Part shown: piece by piece, positions 57,137 through 61,206 of the stretch
How positions within the stretch are numbered: the stretch's first letter is position 1
Layout of the letters: each line of letters opens with the position of its first letter
Assembly: GCA_030041215.1 (NCBI GenBank)
Contig: JASHOH010000223.1
Coordinates: forward strand, 1-61,206
DNA length: 61,206 bases
DNA from: Candidatus Sulfotelmatobacter sp.
Lineage (GTDB): Bacteria > Acidobacteriota > Terriglobia > Terriglobales > Acidobacteriaceae
Reading direction: 5' to 3'
Position numbers and translations under genes: made by a program
Notes under the pieces: model-generated
Database searches by the model: none
What the model was told of the DNA's origin: nothing
The model's input: only the letters and a program-made list of their open reading frames with translations

Positions 57137-57514
57137 ATGTTTGAAGTGACGGTTGAAGACAGCTTTGCCGCGGGACATTACCTGCGCAATTACAAAGGGA
57201 AGTGTGAAAAGCCGCACGGGCACAACTACAAAATCCGGGTGACGCTGGCGGGCGAGGAGCTTGACAAAGCCGGGCTGCTTCTCGATTTCAAAGACCTGCG
57301 CGATTTCATGCGCCACGTCATTGATAGGCTCGATCATCAAATGATCAACGATATTGAACCGTTCACCATCATCAATCCATCCGCAGAAAATCTGGCTAAA
57401 TATTTTTTTGATGAATCGAATACGCGCTTAAAAACCGTGACCAACGGCCGCGTGTGGGTAAAAGATGTCACGGTCTTCGAGACCGATACCACGACGGCAA
57501 AGTACAGTGAATAG
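57137..57514 (+). CDS. queD: 6-carboxy-tetrahydropterin synthase
   Basis: A 125-residue zinc enzyme for the second step of queuosine/preQ0 synthesis, making 6-carboxytetrahydropterin. Zinc ligands are His14, His27 and His29, with catalytic Cys23 in C-E-K-P-H-G-H. ATG 57137 follows GAGGAA; the longer frame from 56906 overlaps the divergent hydrolase gene and is not supported. It is the first gene of queD-queE-queC. Confidence 0.93.
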   Translation: MFEVTVEDSFAAGHYLRNYKGKCEKPHGHNYKIRVTLAGEELDKAGLLLDFKDLRDFMRHVIDRLDHQMINDIEPFTIINPSAENLAKYFFDESNTRLKTVTNGRVWVKDVTVFETDTTTAKYSE

Positions 57515-57576
57515 AAGCTGCCAGCCGCCGGCCGCATCCGTAATGCTGGCAACTGGCCGCTGGTCGCTGCCATTTC

Positions 57577-58260
57577 ATGCAAATAACCGAAATCTACAAA
57601 TCGCTGCAAGGTGAGTCGACCTTCGCCGGTCTGCCGTGCGTTTTTGTGCGCCTCACGGGATGCAATCTGCGCTGTACCTGGTGCGACAGCGAGTACACGT
57701 TCTACGGCGGGCGCAGAATGACCGGAGAAGAAGTTTTGGACGAGGTAAAACGCCTTGGCCGGGATAGCGGTCTCGTCGAGATTACCGGTGGCGAGCCTAT
57801 GCTGCAAGAGCGCGAACTTGTGCCGCTCATGCGCAAACTGGTGGCAGACGGATATCGTGTACTGCTTGAGACCAGCGGCGAGCGGCCGCTGGAGCGCGTG
57901 CCAACGGAAGTGATCAAGATTGTGGATGTGAAGTGTCCGAATTCGGGCGAAGGGGACACATTCCGCCTGGAGAATCTCGAGGCTCTCATCCAGCATGATG
58001 AGGTCAAATTTGTCCTGAGCGGGCGCGCCGACTACGAATTTGCCCGTGACTTCACACGTCGGCACCGTTTGGCTGAGCGCGTGAATGCGGTGCTGTTTTC
58101 GCCCGCTTTTCGTAAAGAGGCCACCGGGGCGCGCAACAGTTCGCACTGCCTCCTCGATCCGCAGGAATTGGCCGAGTGGATGCTGGCCGACAACGTTCCT
58201 GCGCGCCTGGGATTGCAGTTGCACAAATTCATTTGGGATCCAGCCGTGAAAGGAGTGTAG
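57577..58260 (+). CDS. queE: 7-carboxy-7-deazaguanine synthase
   Basis: A 227-residue radical SAM enzyme that converts 6-carboxytetrahydropterin to 7-carboxy-7-deazaguanine. The cluster motif is C29-x3-C33-x2-C36 (G-C-N-L-R-C-T-W-C-D), preceded by the family opening E-I-Y-K-S-L-Q-G-E-S. It lies 62 bases after queD and before queC. Confidence 0.95.
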   Translation: MQITEIYKSLQGESTFAGLPCVFVRLTGCNLRCTWCDSEYTFYGGRRMTGEEVLDEVKRLGRDSGLVEITGGEPMLQERELVPLMRKLVADGYRVLLETSGERPLERVPTEVIKIVDVKCPNSGEGDTFRLENLEALIQHDEVKFVLSGRADYEFARDFTRRHRLAERVNAVLFSPAFRKEATGARNSSHCLLDPQELAEWMLADNVPARLGLQLHKFIWDPAVKGV

Positions 58261-58352
58261 GAATTAGTGTGGGAATTGTTGATTGTGTGATCCCTGATTG
58301 TTGATTGGAAAACAGGACGCTGAATGCTTTCAAATCAACAATCACGAAATCA

Positions 58353-59066
58353 ATGATGACCGAGATGATGCGATCATCAAAGCGCGCCGTAGTTCTGCTC
58401 AGCGGGGGCATGGATTCCTGTGTCTGCGCCGCGTTGGCCGCGCGCGATTACGATGCTGCCGCTGTGCATATCAGTTATGGCCAGCGCACGGAAGAGCGCG
58501 AGCGGCAGTCGTTTCTCGCTATCTGCCGGCGTCTGAACATTTACGACAGGCTGGTCGTGCGCAATGAGGCTCTGCGAGCTATCGGGGGATCCGCGCTCAC
58601 GGACGACAACATTGCCGTGCCGGAATTGCAGGATCTCTCGGCAACTCACGAAATTCCGGTCACCTATGTCCCGTTCCGCAACGCACATTTTCTCGCCGTT
58701 GCCGTGAGCTGGGCCGAAGTGCTGGGAGCGGATAAAGTCTACATCGGCGCCGTTGAGCAAGACAGTTCCGGATATCCCGATTGCCGCCCGGCTTATTACG
58801 AAGCTTTCAATCGCGTAATCAAGGCGGGAACGAAGGAAGGCAAAATCGAAATCGTCACTCCGCTGATTGCCATGCGCAAGGCCGAGATTGTTAGCCTGGG
58901 CCTTGAACTGGGCGCGCCCTTCGATTTAACTTGGTCATGCTACAGCCGTCAAGATCAAGCCTGCGGAGTGTGTGACAGTTGCATGTTGCGGCTGCGGGCA
59001 TTTGCGTCTGCGGGAGTCAAAGATCCGATTCCCTATGTGACAGAAGGCCAGCATTCAATTATGTAG
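58353..59066 (+). CDS. queC: 7-cyano-7-deazaguanine synthase
   Basis: A 237-residue ATP-dependent enzyme making preQ0 from 7-carboxy-7-deazaguanine and ammonia. The PP-loop is L-L-S-G-G-M-D-S near residue 15, and the zinc cysteines are C-Y-S-R-Q-D-Q-A-C-G-V-C-D-S-C near the end. TTG 58305 opens the frame, but ATG 58353 lies nearer the conserved start; the exact start is uncertain because several ATG codons follow each other. queF and tgt, which would finish queuosine incorporation, are not in the window. Confidence 0.93.
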   Translation: MMTEMMRSSKRAVVLLSGGMDSCVCAALAARDYDAAAVHISYGQRTEERERQSFLAICRRLNIYDRLVVRNEALRAIGGSALTDDNIAVPELQDLSATHEIPVTYVPFRNAHFLAVAVSWAEVLGADKVYIGAVEQDSSGYPDCRPAYYEAFNRVIKAGTKEGKIEIVTPLIAMRKAEIVSLGLELGAPFDLTWSCYSRQDQACGVCDSCMLRLRAFASAGVKDPIPYVTEGQHSIM

Positions 59067-59092
59067 CGAATTTATTTTGCCGGGAGGCTGCA

Positions 59093-60244
59093 ATGAGAAA
59101 GCATCTTGCAATGTTTGGGTTCGTGCTGCTGCTACTGCTATGTGTCTGCGTGCTTCCGGCGCTGGCCCAGACCAGTGTGAAGGGAGTCTGCAAAGATCTT
59201 GAAGGCAAGCCCATCGTCGGTGGAACCGTCGTCTTCACAAATCAGGACAACGGGCAAAAGATCGCGGTCAAAACCGACAAGAAAGGCGAATTTTTCTCGC
59301 TGGGGGTGACGCCCGGCAAGTACAAAATCAGCCTTTACAAGACTGACGATGATGTCAAGGCCGACAAGGCAATGTTCTTCTTAAACGGATTTCCTGTGGT
59401 CACTGGGGAGAATGCGATCGATTTCGACCTGAAGAAAGAGCAGGAGAAGCAGGCCCAGGGCCAGGGCGTTTCGGCAGAACAATTGAAGCAGCAGCAAGAG
59501 GCGAACGAGAAAATCAAGCAGCAAAACGCCACGATTAAAACCCTGAACGAAAAAATCGTCGCGGCCAACACCTCCATGAAGGCCGGCGATTACGATTCTG
59601 CTATCGCCACCATGACAGAAGCGACGCAGATGGATCCAACCCGCGATGTCTTATGGGGAATCCTGGCCGACGCTTATCGCGGCTCCGCCACCAAGCAAAC
59701 TGACCGCGCAGAAAAACAGAAATGCCTGGAAGAGGCCATCACCGATTACAACAAAGCCATCGACCTTAAGCAGAAGGCGACGGAAGCGGATCCCAAGAAG
59801 AACCCCGACGACGTCAGGCGGGTGGCTGGGTATTACAACAACCTGGGCGATGCGTGCGCAAAAGCAGGGAAGGTCGATGACGCTATCAAGGCCTACGATC
59901 ATGCCGCGCAGATAAATCCGGAAATGGCGGCGGCTTATTACTTCAATGAGGGAGCTGTACTGACTAACGCCGGCAAAGTGGATGAGGCGAATGCCGCCTT
60001 TGATAAATGCATTGCAACGGATCCTACTAAGGCGGAAGCGTACTACCAGAAAGGCGTAAACCTGATGGGCAAGGCCACCCTGCAGGGCGACAAAACCGTT
60101 CCTGCACCGGGGACAATCGAGGCTTTCCAGAAGTACCTTGAGCTGGCGCCAAATGGCCCAAATGCCCAGAACGCCAAAGATTTGATGGCGTCCCTTGGAG
60201 CGACTGTACAGACCACCTACGGCACCAAGAAAAAAACCAAATAG
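59093..60244 (+). CDS. Secreted TPR protein with carboxypeptidase-regulatory-like domain
   Basis: A 383-residue exported protein. After a signal peptide (L-L-L-L-L-C-V-C-V-L-P-A-L-A-Q) comes a beta-sandwich of the carboxypeptidase regulatory type (about 25-105, V-K-G-V-C-K-D-L-E-G-K-P-I-V-G-G), a coiled Gln/Lys-rich stretch, and four or so TPR repeats (about 150-350). Such proteins scaffold protein complexes in the periplasm or outer membrane; the partner is unknown. GGGAGG precedes ATG 59093, and a clear terminator follows. Confidence 0.85.
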   Translation: MRKHLAMFGFVLLLLLCVCVLPALAQTSVKGVCKDLEGKPIVGGTVVFTNQDNGQKIAVKTDKKGEFFSLGVTPGKYKISLYKTDDDVKADKAMFFLNGFPVVTGENAIDFDLKKEQEKQAQGQGVSAEQLKQQQEANEKIKQQNATIKTLNEKIVAANTSMKAGDYDSAIATMTEATQMDPTRDVLWGILADAYRGSATKQTDRAEKQKCLEEAITDYNKAIDLKQKATEADPKKNPDDVRRVAGYYNNLGDACAKAGKVDDAIKAYDHAAQINPEMAAAYYFNEGAVLTNAGKVDEANAAFDKCIATDPTKAEAYYQKGVNLMGKATLQGDKTVPAPGTIEAFQKYLELAPNGPNAQNAKDLMASLGATVQTTYGTKKKTK

Positions 60245-60262
60245 TAACTTGCGGATTCGACG

Positions 60263-60286
60263 AGGCCGCCGCAAGGCGGCCTTTTT
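60263..60286 (+). terminator. Rho-independent terminator after the TPR gene
   Basis: AGGCCGCC-GCAA-GGCGGCCT makes eight perfect pairs with a four-base loop and is followed by a run of T residues, a standard intrinsic terminator 19 bases after the stop codon. Confidence 0.88.
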
Positions 60287-60445
60287 ATCTGCATCTACCC
60301 CTACCCACGTTACCAAGGGCTATGTCCTATCCGCCCTTATGTTTTCCACCCGCGGCACGGTACAGTAAGTGTTTGATGTTCCGATAGCATCTGTTTCCCG
60401 TCTGTGGCATAGGAAAATCCCCCGGCGAAATTCAGCGAGGAGTGA

Positions 60446-61206
60446 ATGGCAGCCCCTGGCATCGCGGCAATTTCGGTGTCGCTCGATTCTGTTTCCGGCA
60501 ACGGCAGAATCGACACCAGTACTCTCTTGGGCGCGATGCTGCGCGCCACCGATAAAGTGAGCGACATGATTTTCTCGCCCGGCAGGCCGCCGCAAGTGCA
60601 GGTTTATGGACAGCTTGTTCCCGTGCAGGTTCCGGGATTGGCCACGCTCACTGCGGACGACACACGCCATATCGCGTCAGATCTGATTGGCGAAAACAAA
60701 CAGGCCGTGGCTACTCTGCGCGAACAGGGATCATGCGACATTTCCTACGGCTTGCCCGGGGTGGCGCGCTTTCGCGCCAATATCTTCATCCAGCGGGGAA
60801 GCTGCGCTGTAGTCATGCGCGTCATTCCCACCGCTATTCCTGATTTCGCCTCGTTGCGTTTGCCCGCGCATCTGGCGGATGTGGCCAAATTGCGCGACGG
60901 CATCGTGCTGGTGACCGGGCCGGCAGGATCGGGCAAGTCATCAACTCTGGCTGTCTTGCTTGACTGCATCAATCGCGAGAAGAACTACCACATCATCACG
61001 ATTGAAGATCCCATCGAGTTCCTGCACAACCACAAGAGCTCAACCGTCCATCAACGCGAGTTGCACAGCGACACGCCCAGCTTCTCACACGCATTGCGTT
61101 GCGCCCTGCGCCAGGCGCCCAAAGTGATTCTCATTGGCGAAATGCGTGACCGCGAAACGGTCGAGATCATTCTGGAAGCTGCCGAAACCGGACACCTGGT
61201 TCTTTC
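60446..61206 (+). CDS. pilT: Type IV pilus twitching ATPase, PilT/PilU family (truncated by window end)
   Basis: The first 253 codons of a retraction ATPase that powers type IV pilus disassembly for twitching motility. After an N-terminal PAS-like domain come Walker A G-P-A-G-S-G-K-S-S, the Asp box I-T-I-E-D-P-I-E-F-L, and Walker B V-I-L-I-G-E-M-R-D, followed by the start of the His box (E-T-G-H-L-V-L-S). AGGAG lies five bases before ATG 60446. The rest lies beyond the window. PilU or another PilT-like paralogue cannot be excluded. Confidence 0.9.
   Translation, partial: MAAPGIAAISVSLDSVSGNGRIDTSTLLGAMLRATDKVSDMIFSPGRPPQVQVYGQLVPVQVPGLATLTADDTRHIASDLIGENKQAVATLREQGSCDISYGLPGVARFRANIFIQRGSCAVVMRVIPTAIPDFASLRLPAHLADVAKLRDGIVLVTGPAGSGKSSTLAVLLDCINREKNYHIITIEDPIEFLHNHKSSTVHQRELHSDTPSFSHALRCALRQAPKVILIGEMRDRETVEIILEAAETGHLVL

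Overview
The window reads as a chromosomal segment of a facultatively anaerobic or microaerophilic Acidobacteriota member. The placement is inferred from protein style, about 57-60% GC feel, paired orphan FtsX/MacB-type permeases, environmental-genome palindromic repeats, and the DUF1385-prfA-prmC and purL-purF neighbourhoods. No rRNA, tRNA, phage, insertion sequence or CRISPR array was seen. Nearly all space is coding. The left end carries only a 17-codon gene tail, and the right end cuts a PilT-family ATPase.

Region 1 (0-7 kb): a HAD phosphatase, a fused two-domain acyltransferase resembling ornithine-lipid synthase OlsF, and an ABC importer made of an ATPase with a C-terminal accessory domain and a fused double permease, without a binding protein.

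Region 2 (6.4-28 kb) is the most coherent part, an apparent oxygen-limitation module. It holds an AhbD-like radical SAM/SPASM enzyme with a YwiC-like membrane protein, a hemerythrin, an FNR/CRP regulator, pyruvate:ferredoxin oxidoreductase (nifJ) with a dihydroorotate-dehydrogenase-like flavoprotein, a cytochrome c, a four-subunit 2-oxoacid:ferredoxin oxidoreductase (korDABC), a large c-di-GMP protein, cytochrome bd oxidase (cydAB), an ADP-forming acyl-CoA synthetase fused to a GNAT domain, and bacterioferritin. Six copies of the palindrome TGTGA-N6-TCACA (or a close variant) lie in front of these transcription units. Their sequence matches the CRP-type recognition helix of the regulator encoded among them, and the regulator also keeps four cysteines placed like those of FNR. 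The inferred picture is one Fe-S oxygen sensor co-ordinating ferredoxin-linked oxoacid metabolism, acetyl-CoA to acetate/ATP conversion, high-affinity respiration and perhaps a heme-type radical SAM step.

Region 3 (28-42 kb) is housekeeping: a CDF metal exporter, an ATP-dependent DNA ligase, DUF1385 protein, prfA, prmC, purF, purL, selB, a GNAT enzyme and trmFO. Region 4 (42-50.5 kb) has two copies of a two-gene permease unit separated by a membrane protein, an outer-membrane-like protein and an orphan ExbD. Region 5 (50.5-61.2 kb) has der, a DinG-like helicase, a VapBC toxin-antitoxin pair, a secreted CocE/NonD hydrolase, queD-queE-queC for preQ0 synthesis, a secreted TPR protein with a clear terminator, and pilT.

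A second theme is that small palindromic repeats of types also found between genes sit in frame inside linkers of conserved genes (lig, prmC, trmFO, der, dinG), apparently lengthening the proteins without breaking them.
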